From the NCBI GenBank assembly GCA_029050995.1, contig JAIDLO010000221.1, positions 1-9,842 of the forward strand: a stretch of 9,842 bases of DNA, given 5' to 3'. The notes beneath the pieces were generated by a model. It was not told the DNA's origin and did not search any database. It saw nothing but the letters and a program-made list of their open reading frames with translations. Numbering within the stretch: position 1 is the stretch's first letter; each line of letters starts with the position of its first letter. Made by a program: the position numbers and the translations under genes. Source of the stretch: Eubacterium sp. Its GTDB lineage: Bacteria > Bacillota > Clostridia > Oscillospirales > Acutalibacteraceae. Positions 1-6,600 of the stretch are shown one piece after another.

Positions 1-29
1 AATGCTGATATATGTTTTGGATATTTGTT

Positions 30-62
30 AAAAAAAAGGTCTCCGATTTATTCGGAGACCTT
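30..62 (-). terminator. Intrinsic terminator of the leftward sulfatase operon
   Basis: A perfect 11-bp inverted repeat (arms 36-46 and 52-62, AAGGTCTCCGA against TCGGAGACCTT) encloses a 5-nt loop. Read on the minus strand it is followed at once by eight T residues (plus-strand A30-A37), the classical Rho-independent layout. It starts 6 nt beyond the sulfatase stop codon, so it closes the three-gene leftward transcript. On the plus strand the arm is followed only by GACTTTTT, so any activity in that direction should be weaker. Confidence 0.93.
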
Positions 63-68
63 GACTTT

Positions 69-1394
69 TTATTTTCTTCTTTTAATCAATGCAGGGAGGA
101 TAATTGGCTTTGCTTCATCTGCATTAACCATTTGCTCTATAAGCTTTGCTTTAAGCTCTTTTCTGATTTGTGCATATTTCGGGTCTTTAACAAGATTATG
201 CTTTTCAATCGGGTCTTTTTCCAAATCGTAAAGATAATCCTCAAAATAAACCTTGCTGGTGCCGTGTGCATAGCCAACAGGGCTTAAATCCCTTACAGCG
301 TATTTGTATCTGTCTGTTCGGATTGCTCTGCCGCATTGGCTTTCGCTGATCTGCATAAATACACAGTCACGCTTATCATCCGGATTATCAATCTGCTTTG
401 TAAGGTCAATTCCCATATAGCTTTGCGGAATATCAATGCCTGCCATTGAAAGCAGGGTGGGTGGGATATCAATAAGGCTTGAAAGCCGTGCTTCTCTTTT
501 TCCGCCCTCAAAGCCGCCGCCTTTAATGATAAGCGGTGTATGGCTTGCACTTTCGTGACAGCTTCGCTTGTATTCGGGGTTTCTTGTTTTAAAGTGACTG
601 CCGTGATCGCTTGTGTAAATGATAATTGTATCATCATAAATGCCAAGCTCTTTCAGCTTGTCAACAAGTCTGCCGACATTATAATCAAGTCTGTTTATCG
701 CCGAAATGTAATCGGGATACATTTTTTCGTAATCGCCTTTTAAGAATGTTAAATCATCAGGAATCGGGTAATCCTTATAATCATCAATCGTTTCCTTGTA
801 ACCCTCATAGCACTTGTGGTCATTCTGATGATGCGGTTCAAGCTGGCTTACAAACATAAAGAAAGGCTTATCCTTATCGCAGTTATCAAGATATTCAAGG
901 GCAAAGTCATTAATGCAGTCTGCGCGGTAGCCTTTGAAATCAATCTGGTTTCCGTCTCCGTCAAAAACATATCCGTCATAGCCGTGTGATGTGAATTCAA
1001 GGCAGTCTGCCGCTCTCCAATACTGATATTTGCCCTGTCTGTCCTTCGGAATGGCTGTTTTCTCGCAATGAACACCAATTCCCGGATAACGGTCGGATGC
1101 AAGATGCCATTTGCCTATGTAAGCAGTCTGATAACCCGCATTGTTGAAATGCTCTGCAAGCGGTGTTATATCATTCGGCAGAGCAATGCCGTTCCAATAG
1201 CATCCAATCTGTGTTGCATAAACACCGGATTGCAGGCAGGCTCTTGCAGGTCCGCAAACAGGCTGGCAGGTAAAATTGTTTTCAAATAAAACGCCCTCAG
1301 ACGCAAGCTGCATAAGATTCGGCGTAACTGTTTCGTTAACCGTGTCCCATCTTTGCTGGTCTGAAAAATAAAAAATAATGTTCTTCTTTTTCAT
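69..1394 (-). CDS. Cys-type sulfatase (alkaline phosphatase superfamily), predicted cytoplasmic
   Basis: This 441-residue protein is a type I sulfatase, an enzyme that hydrolyses sulfate esters to alcohol plus sulfate. The signature Cys-X-Pro-X-Arg is CGPAR at residues 47-51, followed by the family's Leu54 and Ser56-Gly57. Cys47 should be converted to formylglycine by a maturase; in anaerobes this is usually the radical-SAM anSME, which is not encoded here. Other visible core motifs are the N-terminal metal site SDQQR (11-15), GKWHL (94-98), the His pair in LEPHH (185-189) and SDHG (262-265). Length is normal. The catalytic fold begins at about residue 5, leaving no room for a signal peptide, so the enzyme should act in the cytoplasm. 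The start has a good AAAGGGG site 7 nt upstream. It is the last gene of a tight operon, 12 nt after the TauE-like permease. The substrate cannot be read from sequence; choline-sulfatase-like or sugar-sulfate activity are both possible. Confidence 0.93.
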   Translation of the reverse strand: MKKKNIIFYFSDQQRWDTVNETVTPNLMQLASEGVLFENNFTCQPVCGPARACLQSGVYATQIGCYWNGIALPNDITPLAEHFNNAGYQTAYIGKWHLASDRYPGIGVHCEKTAIPKDRQGKYQYWRAADCLEFTSHGYDGYVFDGDGNQIDFKGYRADCINDFALEYLDNCDKDKPFFMFVSQLEPHHQNDHKCYEGYKETIDDYKDYPIPDDLTFLKGDYEKMYPDYISAINRLDYNVGRLVDKLKELGIYDDTIIIYTSDHGSHFKTRNPEYKRSCHESASHTPLIIKGGGFEGGKREARLSSLIDIPPTLLSMAGIDIPQSYMGIDLTKQIDNPDDKRDCVFMQISESQCGRAIRTDRYKYAVRDLSPVGYAHGTSKVYFEDYLYDLEKDPIEKHNLVKDPKYAQIRKELKAKLIEQMVNADEAKPIILPALIKRRK

Positions 1395-1406
1395 ATGATT
1401 ACCCCT

Positions 1407-2177
1407 TTATATAATAGCGTTGCATAAGTTGATTCCTGCAACGCAGGCAACAACTATTGTAAACACTGTTTTGATTGTTTTTTCATTGCTTCGTTTGTTC
1501 ATCCTTGCGCCAAGAATACCGCCAATCACGGCTGCAACGATAGCAAGAATAAGTGTTATGTAATTGAATTCGGGAATGCTGTTTGTAGCCGCTGTTGTAA
1601 TCAGCTTTGAAAGCTGGCTGAAGAAAATAACGCCAACGCTGTAAACAGCCGAGTCCTTCGTTGTCATTGAGAAAAACAGAATCAGAAAAGCAACATTCAT
1701 CGGTCCTCCGCCAACGCCAAGGAAGGAAGAGAGAAAACCAAGCAAAAGTCCAACGCCGATAATGCCTATTGGATTTTTAACCGTAAGGCTCTTTCTGTTT
1801 TTCAGATTTATATAGATTACGGAAGCGACAAGCAGGATACAAAGAATTACACCCTGTATTCTTTTCATAGCAACGCTGTTGAATATGGTAAGCAGATAAT
1901 CAAAAAGGGCAGAGCCTGCTATACCGCCGACAACAGCACCTACGGATAAGGTTATGATTAACTTGAAATCTATTTTCGTTTTTGCTCGGATGTGCTTAAT
2001 TGTTGAGCTTATGCTCATACTGAAAACTGCACAGCAGGATATAAAATTAACCGTTGCAACCGTATCGTGACCGATTAAGTCAAGTGCAGCCTTAATAATA
2101 ACTCCGCCGCCGAGACCGACGAATGAACCCATAAAGGTTGCGAAGAAAATAATAATTGAATAAATTAAATCATACAT
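1407..2177 (-). CDS. TauE/SafE-family membrane permease (putative sulfite/organosulfonate or sulfate exporter)
   Basis: This 256-residue, very hydrophobic protein has about seven to eight membrane segments arranged as two repeats. Each half carries the glycine-rich signature of the TauE/SafE (DUF81) family: GLGGG at 21-25 and GVGGGP at 154-159. Further hydrophobic stretches lie near residues 72-98, 107-124, 136-152, 160-170, 178-192, 205-224 and 236-254. Family members move sulfur-containing anions such as sulfite, sulfoacetate or thiosulfate, but many are uncharacterised and direction of transport varies. A GGAG ribosome site sits 7 nt before the ATG. The gene lies 12 nt after the methyltransferase gene and 12 nt before the sulfatase gene, so a link to sulfate or a related oxyanion released by the sulfatase is a reasonable inference. 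The family call is firm; the substrate is not. Confidence 0.9.
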   Translation of the reverse strand: MYDLIYSIIIFFATFMGSFVGLGGGVIIKAALDLIGHDTVATVNFISCCAVFSMSISSTIKHIRAKTKIDFKLIITLSVGAVVGGIAGSALFDYLLTIFNSVAMKRIQGVILCILLVASVIYINLKNRKSLTVKNPIGIIGVGLLLGFLSSFLGVGGGPMNVAFLILFFSMTTKDSAVYSVGVIFFSQLSKLITTAATNSIPEFNYITLILAIVAAVIGGILGARMNKRSNEKTIKTVFTIVVACVAGINLCNAII

Positions 2178-2189
2178 AACGAATCTCCA

Positions 2190-3257
2190 TTATAAAGTGC
2201 AGTAAAAATTGCTTTCCCATGCAGGGATATACGGCGAATGCCTGAAATATATTTTATAGTTTTTGTTGTATTCCCATATCTTCATAGGAAGAACAAACAT
2301 ATCTTCGTTTCTGTGGTATGCGCAAACATATAGCTTCGGCGAATACTTTTTGATTGTTTGTTCACAGCCCTCAAGTGCACGAAGCTCTGCACCCTCTATA
2401 TCCATTTTTAAAAGTGTTATTTTATCATCAATAAGGCTGTCTATATCCGAAACCTGAACGGGGATTCCCTCGGCGGAAAGCTTGGAATTTCTGCCTGCCT
2501 TTTTGGAAAAAGTAAGCGTGTCCTTCTTGCTCCACGCTCCAAGGTTGTAAAGGCTTATACCTTGCATACCGTTTGTGTTTCTTTCAAGCTTTTTGAAATT
2601 CTTTTCATCCGGCTCAAGGGCATAGATGTGCTTGAACTCTCCGTTTGTATATGCGGTAAATTCACGGATTGTATCGCCGTCATAAGCGCCCATATCAACG
2701 ATTGTTTCGTTGTTATTAAGCTGTAAAATATCTCTGTAAATGTTGTTTTTGTCTGCTTCTGTACTGCTGTAAAGGTATTTAACTTTACCGCTGATTTTGA
2801 AATTGATTATGCTTTCAAATGCGCTTTTGCTTTCTTCATCAGCAAGATGTTCATAAACAAATTCAAATTTTTCTCTGTTTTCTTCAAAAAACTTTCTTGT
2901 AAATATTCCGTTTCCTGCAACGGGAACATCCGGTGCAAAAACAGGATGCTCTTTATTCATTTTTTCAATTTTTTCAAGCATATCGGGAAGATGTGTAGCG
3001 AAAGCAAGCACGATATTGAAATCATCATACTTTTCGCAGACCTCGCTGTATTTTAATACCTTGTGCCCTAAAAAGGAATGACCTCTTACAAATTCATCGC
3101 TTGCAAAAATATCAGCAATTTCTACACCGTATTCCTTTAAAACGCTTATTATTTTTTCAGCGCCGTTTCCCATTCCGTAAATAACAATGGGCTTTTTGCT
3201 GCCTGCAAGATATTCCCAAACATCATTTTCGTATATATTAAGCAAAAAAATCACCAT
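2190..3257 (-). CDS. FkbM-family SAM-dependent methyltransferase with N-terminal Rossmann-like domain
   Basis: This 355-residue protein has a C-terminal FkbM-type methyltransferase domain (about residues 180-340). It shows the SAM-binding motif VDMGAYDGD (187-195), the acidic LEPD after the second strand (214-217) and LKMDIEGAE (283-291), which is diagnostic of FkbM proteins. FkbM enzymes O-methylate polyketides or sugars, and many bacterial copies sit in surface-glycan loci. The first ~120 residues form a separate domain beginning with a nucleotide-binding-like IVIYGMGNGAEKI (24-36), of a kind often fused to these methyltransferases. It is the first gene of the leftward operon, just downstream of a strong extended -10 promoter. 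The ATG at 3257 is only 4 nt from an AAAGGG site; the next codon (GTG, 3254) is better spaced and could be used instead. Product class is clear; substrate and relation to the sulfatase are unknown. Confidence 0.88.
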   Translation of the reverse strand: MVIFLLNIYENDVWEYLAGSKKPIVIYGMGNGAEKIISVLKEYGVEIADIFASDEFVRGHSFLGHKVLKYSEVCEKYDDFNIVLAFATHLPDMLEKIEKMNKEHPVFAPDVPVAGNGIFTRKFFEENREKFEFVYEHLADEESKSAFESIINFKISGKVKYLYSSTEADKNNIYRDILQLNNNETIVDMGAYDGDTIREFTAYTNGEFKHIYALEPDEKNFKKLERNTNGMQGISLYNLGAWSKKDTLTFSKKAGRNSKLSAEGIPVQVSDIDSLIDDKITLLKMDIEGAELRALEGCEQTIKKYSPKLYVCAYHRNEDMFVLPMKIWEYNKNYKIYFRHSPYIPAWESNFYCTL

Positions 3258-3277
3258 AAAACCCTTTAATTTCTAAC

Positions 3278-3306
3278 AGTATATCATAAAATCAACCCCT
3301 TTACAA
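3278..3306 (-). promoter_or_regulatory. Sigma-A-type promoter of the FkbM-TauE-sulfatase operon
   Basis: Read on the minus strand, TTGTAA (3306-3301) and TATACT (3283-3278) are separated by exactly 17 nt, and TG one base before the -10 makes it an extended -10 promoter. Transcription would start near 3271, giving a leader of only about 14 nt before the methyltransferase start. The -35 box occupies the same bases as the -35 box of the rightward promoter. Called by eye from consensus matching. Confidence 0.68.
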
Positions 3307-3328
3307 ATAATTTTAAAAAGTATATAAT
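3300..3328 (+). promoter_or_regulatory. Sigma-A-type promoter of the CBS-phoH-ybeY-era operon
   Basis: TTTACA (3300-3305) and a perfect TATAAT (3323-3328) are spaced by 17 nt, an 11 of 12 match to the housekeeping consensus. The expected transcription start is near 3335, leaving a leader of about 45 nt that is A/T rich and shows no riboswitch-like structure. It is the only strong rightward promoter I see in the window, so it probably drives the whole plus-strand operon. Confidence 0.78.
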
Positions 3329-3364
3329 ATCAAATCAATAAAGAGTAATCTAAAAATATTTTTT

Positions 3365-3370
3365 GGAGGT
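3365..3370 (+). promoter_or_regulatory. Ribosome binding site that fixes the start of the CBS-domain gene
   Basis: GGAGGT lies 10 nt before the ATG at 3381. An in-frame TTG at 3363 would extend the protein by six residues, but it overlaps this Shine-Dalgarno sequence and has no site of its own, so 3381 is the better start. Confidence 0.85.
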
Positions 3371-3380
3371 TTGTGCCTTT

Positions 3381-4187
3381 ATGGCAGGAAATCTATTAAG
3401 ACTGTTTAAAAAGAATTCAACCGAAGAGGAAATCAAGCAGCTTGTTGATGAGGATGAAAATGTCGGCGAGCTTGAAGATTCCCAACGGCAGATGATCAAT
3501 AATATCTTTGAATTTGATGATTTGAATGCCGGAGATATTATGACACACAGAACGGATATTGAAGCAGTAGGCTTGGATGCTTCTCTTGCTGATGTTGCGA
3601 CGCTTGCAATCAAGGAAGGCGTTTCCCGAATCCCTGTTTTCATTGAAGATCTTGATAATATCGTTGGCATAATCTATGTTAAGGATTTATTGAAATTTAT
3701 CGGAACGAAAATATCTGCTGATGAAAATTTAAAGGATTATATCCGTGACCCTCTTTTTGTTCCCGAAACAATCGCCTGCGGAAAGCTTTTTGCGAAAATG
3801 ACGGAAACAAGAATTCAGCTCGCAATCGTTGTTGATGAATACGGCGGAACAGCCGGCCTTGTTACGATGGAAGATATTCTTGAAAGCATTGTCGGCAATA
3901 TTCAGGATGAATATGATGACGAGGAAGAAGAAATCGAAAAGATTGATGAACATACTTATACATTTGACGGTGCAACAGATATTGATGATGCAAGCGAAAT
4001 CCTCGGCATAGAAATCCCCGAGGGCGATTATGATACGATTGCAGGCTTTGTTATCAACCAGCTTGGCTATCTTCCGACTGGAGAAGAGGCAGAACCGTCT
4101 GCAGTTCAGTTTGAAAACATAAAATTTACTGTACTAAAAATTGAGGACAGAAGAATAGAACTTATTAAGGCAGAGATAAACGAATGA
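3381..4187 (+). CDS. CorC/HlyC-family CBS-domain protein (YbeX-like, no membrane domain)
   Basis: This 268-residue soluble protein has a pair of CBS domains at about residues 53-172. It begins with GDIMTHRTDI (51-60), the second repeat contains VDEYGGTAGLVTMEDILE (151-168), and a CorC_HlyC domain follows at about 188-265. The two are joined by an acidic linker (DDEEEEIEKIDE, 179-190). There is no N-terminal CNNM/DUF21 membrane region, so it matches the short form seen in E. coli YbeX (CorC) rather than the membrane hemolysin-like proteins. CBS pairs usually bind adenine nucleotides, and CorC was first named for cobalt/magnesium efflux. YbeX has since been tied to ribosome metabolism, and the neighbours here (PhoH/YbeZ, YbeY, Era) favour that second role. 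The stop overlaps the phoH start as ATGA, so the two are probably translationally coupled. Confidence 0.92.
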   Translation: MAGNLLRLFKKNSTEEEIKQLVDEDENVGELEDSQRQMINNIFEFDDLNAGDIMTHRTDIEAVGLDASLADVATLAIKEGVSRIPVFIEDLDNIVGIIYVKDLLKFIGTKISADENLKDYIRDPLFVPETIACGKLFAKMTETRIQLAIVVDEYGGTAGLVTMEDILESIVGNIQDEYDDEEEEIEKIDEHTYTFDGATDIDDASEILGIEIPEGDYDTIAGFVINQLGYLPTGEEAEPSAVQFENIKFTVLKIEDRRIELIKAEINE

Positions 4188-5143
4188 CAGAAGAAATCTT
4201 ACATTTTGATGCAATAGATCAGGCAGTAAGCCTTTTCGGCTCGGGCGATGAAAATATAAAGCTTATTGAAAAAGAGTTCAATGTTTCAATCATTAGTCGC
4301 GGAAGTGATTTAAAGGTTGTCGGCGAAATTGAAAATGTTTCATTTGCGGTTAAGGCGCTCAGAAGTCTGCTTATGCTTATTAATAAAGGCGAAACACTTT
4401 CTGAGCAGAATGTGCGCTATGCCATATCTTTAGTGCAGGAAGGCAATGAGGATAAGATTCCTGCAATGTCATCAGACAGTATCTGCATTTCTGCTAAAGG
4501 CAGACCGATAAAGCCGAAAACGATAGGTCAGAAGAAATACTGCGAAGCAATCGATAATCATACAATTACTTTTGGTATCGGTCCGGCAGGTACAGGTAAA
4601 ACTTATCTTGCTGTTGCTATGGCTGTAACTGCGTTTCGTGCAAAGGAAGTTACAAAGATTATTTTAACGCGTCCTGCTGTTGAAGCAGGAGAAAAGCTTG
4701 GCTTTCTTCCGGGCGATTTGCAGAGCAAGGTTGATCCATATTTAAGACCGCTTTATGATGCGCTCTTTGATATGCTTGGTGCAGAGAACTTTCAAAAGTG
4801 CCAGGAAAGAGGCTCAATCGAGGTTGCGCCGCTTGCTTATATGCGCGGAAGAACGCTTGATGACAGCTTCATTATTCTTGATGAAGCGCAGAATACTACG
4901 CCTGAACAAATGAAAATGTTTTTAACAAGGCTTGGCTTTAATTCCAAAATGGTTGTTACAGGAGATGTAACGCAGATAGATTTGCCTGACGGTAAAAAAT
5001 CAGGACTTAAAAAAGTGATTAAAATTCTTAAAAATGTTGATGGTATTGAAGTCTGCAGATTTACGCAAAAGGATGTTGTGCGTCATAAATTAGTGCAGGA
5101 TATTATAAAAGCTTACGAAAAATACGAAGAGGAGAAGAGATAA
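4184..5143 (+). CDS. phoH: PhoH-family P-loop ATPase (YbeZ-like)
   Basis: This 319-residue protein has the normal length and layout of the PhoH/YbeZ group. An N-terminal region (about 1-105), KH-like in appearance, precedes the ATPase domain. Walker A is GPAGTGKT (133-140), then the family-typical LTRPAVEAGEKLGFLPGD (161-178), Walker B FIILDEAQN (229-237) and the sensor VVTGD (257-261). The domain is related to the N-terminal half of superfamily I helicases. PhoH-like proteins are predicted RNA-linked ATPases and partner with the endoribonuclease YbeY, which is encoded directly downstream with a one-base TAATG overlap. The start overlaps the CBS gene stop (ATGA), with a weak AAGG about 12 nt upstream inside that gene, which suggests coupling. 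The link to phosphate starvation implied by the name is not supported by anything in this sequence. Confidence 0.95.
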   Translation: MTEEILHFDAIDQAVSLFGSGDENIKLIEKEFNVSIISRGSDLKVVGEIENVSFAVKALRSLLMLINKGETLSEQNVRYAISLVQEGNEDKIPAMSSDSICISAKGRPIKPKTIGQKKYCEAIDNHTITFGIGPAGTGKTYLAVAMAVTAFRAKEVTKIILTRPAVEAGEKLGFLPGDLQSKVDPYLRPLYDALFDMLGAENFQKCQERGSIEVAPLAYMRGRTLDDSFIILDEAQNTTPEQMKMFLTRLGFNSKMVVTGDVTQIDLPDGKKSGLKKVIKILKNVDGIEVCRFTQKDVVRHKLVQDIIKAYEKYEEEKR

Positions 5144-5646
5144 TGAATTCAGTAAAAGTTGTAATCTCCAATGATCAGAAAAATATTAAAGTGCCGACAG
5201 GGATTAGGCTTCTGATCCGCCGTTGCTGCCATGCAGTGCTTGAGCTTGAAAATTTTGACGGCTCAGCTGAAGTATCTGTTCGTTTTGTAAATAATGAGCA
5301 GATTCATGAATTAAATAATACATACCGCCATATAGACAGGGAAACGGATGTCCTTTCCTTTCCGCTCGGCGAAAACGGCGAATATGATGTAAACCTTGAC
5401 ACAGGCGCTAAAATGCTTGGCGATATTGTTATTTCTATGGAAAAGGCAGTTGAGCAGGCAAAGCTGTATAATCATCCGCTTCAGCGTGAAATCGGCTTTT
5501 TAACTGTTCATTCCATGCTTCATCTTTTGGGCTATGACCACGAAGCAGGCGGAATGGAAGAGGTTAGAATGCGTGAAAAGGAAGAAACTGTATTAACACG
5601 CATTGGCTGGAAAAGAGACAACAGCTATTATATGGGAGATGAATAA
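5143..5646 (+). CDS. ybeY: Endoribonuclease YbeY (16S rRNA 3'-end maturation, metalloprotein)
   Basis: This 167-residue protein carries the UPF0054/YbeY zinc site HSMLHLLGYDH (123-133), with the three histidines H123, H127 and H133 in the H-x3-H-x5-H arrangement. It also has the conserved YRHIDRETDVLSFPL (61-75) and LGDIVIS (92-98). YbeY is a single-strand endoribonuclease needed for processing of the 16S rRNA 3' end and for 70S quality control. A GGAG site lies 8 nt before the start. The gene is locked between phoH and era by one-base TAATG overlaps on both sides. In Bacillus subtilis dgkA and cdd lie between this gene and era; here they are absent. Confidence 0.96.
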   Translation: MNSVKVVISNDQKNIKVPTGIRLLIRRCCHAVLELENFDGSAEVSVRFVNNEQIHELNNTYRHIDRETDVLSFPLGENGEYDVNLDTGAKMLGDIVISMEKAVEQAKLYNHPLQREIGFLTVHSMLHLLGYDHEAGGMEEVRMREKEETVLTRIGWKRDNSYYMGDE

Positions 5647-6533
5647 TGACTAAAACCGCTTTTATTGCCATTGTAGGTAAGCCGAATGTCGGCAAATCAT
5701 CGCTTTTGAATAAAATGCTTGGTGCAAAGGTTGCAATTGTTTCCGCAAAGCCGCAGACTACCCGAACAAAAATTATGGGTGTTTTAACGCTTGATGAAAC
5801 GCAACTTGTGTTTACGGACACACCGGGCTTTCATAAGCCGCATAATAAGCTTGGCGAATATATGAATAACGCTGTCGGCGACAGTATTGGCGGCACGGAT
5901 GCGGCGCTTTTTGTTGTTGAGCCAAACGGCGAGCTTGATGAAAAAGAGCTTGAGCTGATAAAGAAATTTAAGCAGGAAAAGCTTTCTGTTATCCTTGCAA
6001 TCAATAAAATTGATATGGTTAAGGAGAAAAAGGAGCTTCTTACAAGAATTCTTTATTTAACGAAAATGTATGATTTTGAAGCGATTGTTCCGATTTCTGC
6101 AACAGAGGGAACAGGCGTGGACGAGCTGATTGATGAAATGAAAAAGCTTTCTATTGAAAGTCCGCATTTCTTCCCGGATGATACATTGACGGATCAGCCT
6201 GAACGCGTGCTTGCAGCAGAGATGATCAGAGAAAAAATACTTCGCCTTATGGATAAGGAAATTCCGCACGGCATTGCTGTTTCAATCGAAAAAATGCGTG
6301 AGCGTGAGAATAAGGAAATCCTTGATGTTGAGGCAGTTATTTATTGTGAAAGAGAAACCCATAAGGGTATGATAATCGGTAAAAACGGCGCTATGCTTAA
6401 GAAAATCTCTACCTTTGCAAGGCAGGATTTAGAGGGCTTTTTTGAAATAAAAGTTAACCTTCATACCTGGGTTAAGGTTAAGGATAACTGGAGAAACAGA
6501 GACGGCTTAATCCATAATTTCGGATTGGATTAA
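5646..6533 (+). CDS. era: GTPase Era (30S ribosome assembly)
   Basis: This 295-residue protein is full length for Era. The GTPase motifs are G1 GKPNVGKSS (11-19), the QTTR switch I region (37-40), G3 DTPG (58-61), G4 NKID (120-123) and G5 SAT (151-153). A C-terminal KH RNA-binding domain follows, with KGMIIGKNGAMLK (240-252) and the closing WVKVKDNWR segment (275-283). Era binds the 3' end of 16S rRNA and checks its maturation, which fits directly with YbeY upstream. GGGAG sits 7 nt before the ATG, and the start overlaps the ybeY stop by one base. No intrinsic terminator follows; a structured 67-nt gap leads to the next small gene. Confidence 0.98.
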   Translation: MTKTAFIAIVGKPNVGKSSLLNKMLGAKVAIVSAKPQTTRTKIMGVLTLDETQLVFTDTPGFHKPHNKLGEYMNNAVGDSIGGTDAALFVVEPNGELDEKELELIKKFKQEKLSVILAINKIDMVKEKKELLTRILYLTKMYDFEAIVPISATEGTGVDELIDEMKKLSIESPHFFPDDTLTDQPERVLAAEMIREKILRLMDKEIPHGIAVSIEKMRERENKEILDVEAVIYCERETHKGMIIGKNGAMLKKISTFARQDLEGFFEIKVNLHTWVKVKDNWRNRDGLIHNFGLD

Positions 6534-6551
6534 TATGGCACAAATTATATA

Positions 6552-6595
6552 CACCGCCATAGGATAAACTAAAAGTATCTTAGGTAATGGCGGTG
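6552..6595 (+). other. Imperfect hairpin in the era-yqzL intergenic region, next to the GTG start
   Basis: A perfect 9-bp outer stem (CACCGCCAT 6552-6560 with ATGGCGGTG 6587-6595) continues, after a 5-nt bulge on the 3' side (6582-6586), into a 6-bp inner stem with one G-U pair (6561-6566 with 6576-6581) around a 9-nt loop. There is no T-run after it, so it is not a standard terminator. The 3' arm holds the G-rich sequence just upstream of the GTG start at 6601, so folding could limit translation of the small gene, or the stem could be an mRNA processing site. Both roles are inference. Confidence 0.55.
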
Positions 6596-6600
6596 GTTAT

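Noticed and set aside
69..1394. Open frames antisense to or shifted within the sulfatase, FkbM, PhoH, Era and MutS2 genes
   Set aside because: They are short, of biased composition, lack ribosome sites and show no recognisable domain, while the genes they overlap have complete conserved motifs.
3363..3380. Alternative TTG start adding six residues to the CBS-domain protein
   Set aside because: The TTG overlaps the GGAGGT ribosome site that serves the ATG at 3381, and it has no site of its own.
6525..6553. Possible internal promoter before the yqzL-recO genes (TTGGAT, 17 nt, TATACA)
   Set aside because: The -35 matches only 3 of 6 and the -10 only 4 of 6 consensus bases. In AT-rich DNA this is expected by chance.
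6535..6567. Ten-codon frame directly after the era stop as an annotated gene
   Set aside because: It is too short to support by itself and has no clear ribosome site other than sequence inside the era 3' end. It is kept only as part of the leader hypothesis.
6552..6600. Hairpin after era as a Rho-independent terminator
   Set aside because: No T-run follows the 3' arm (TTATGTGCTGG follows), and the loop region is long and bulged, so termination is unlikely.
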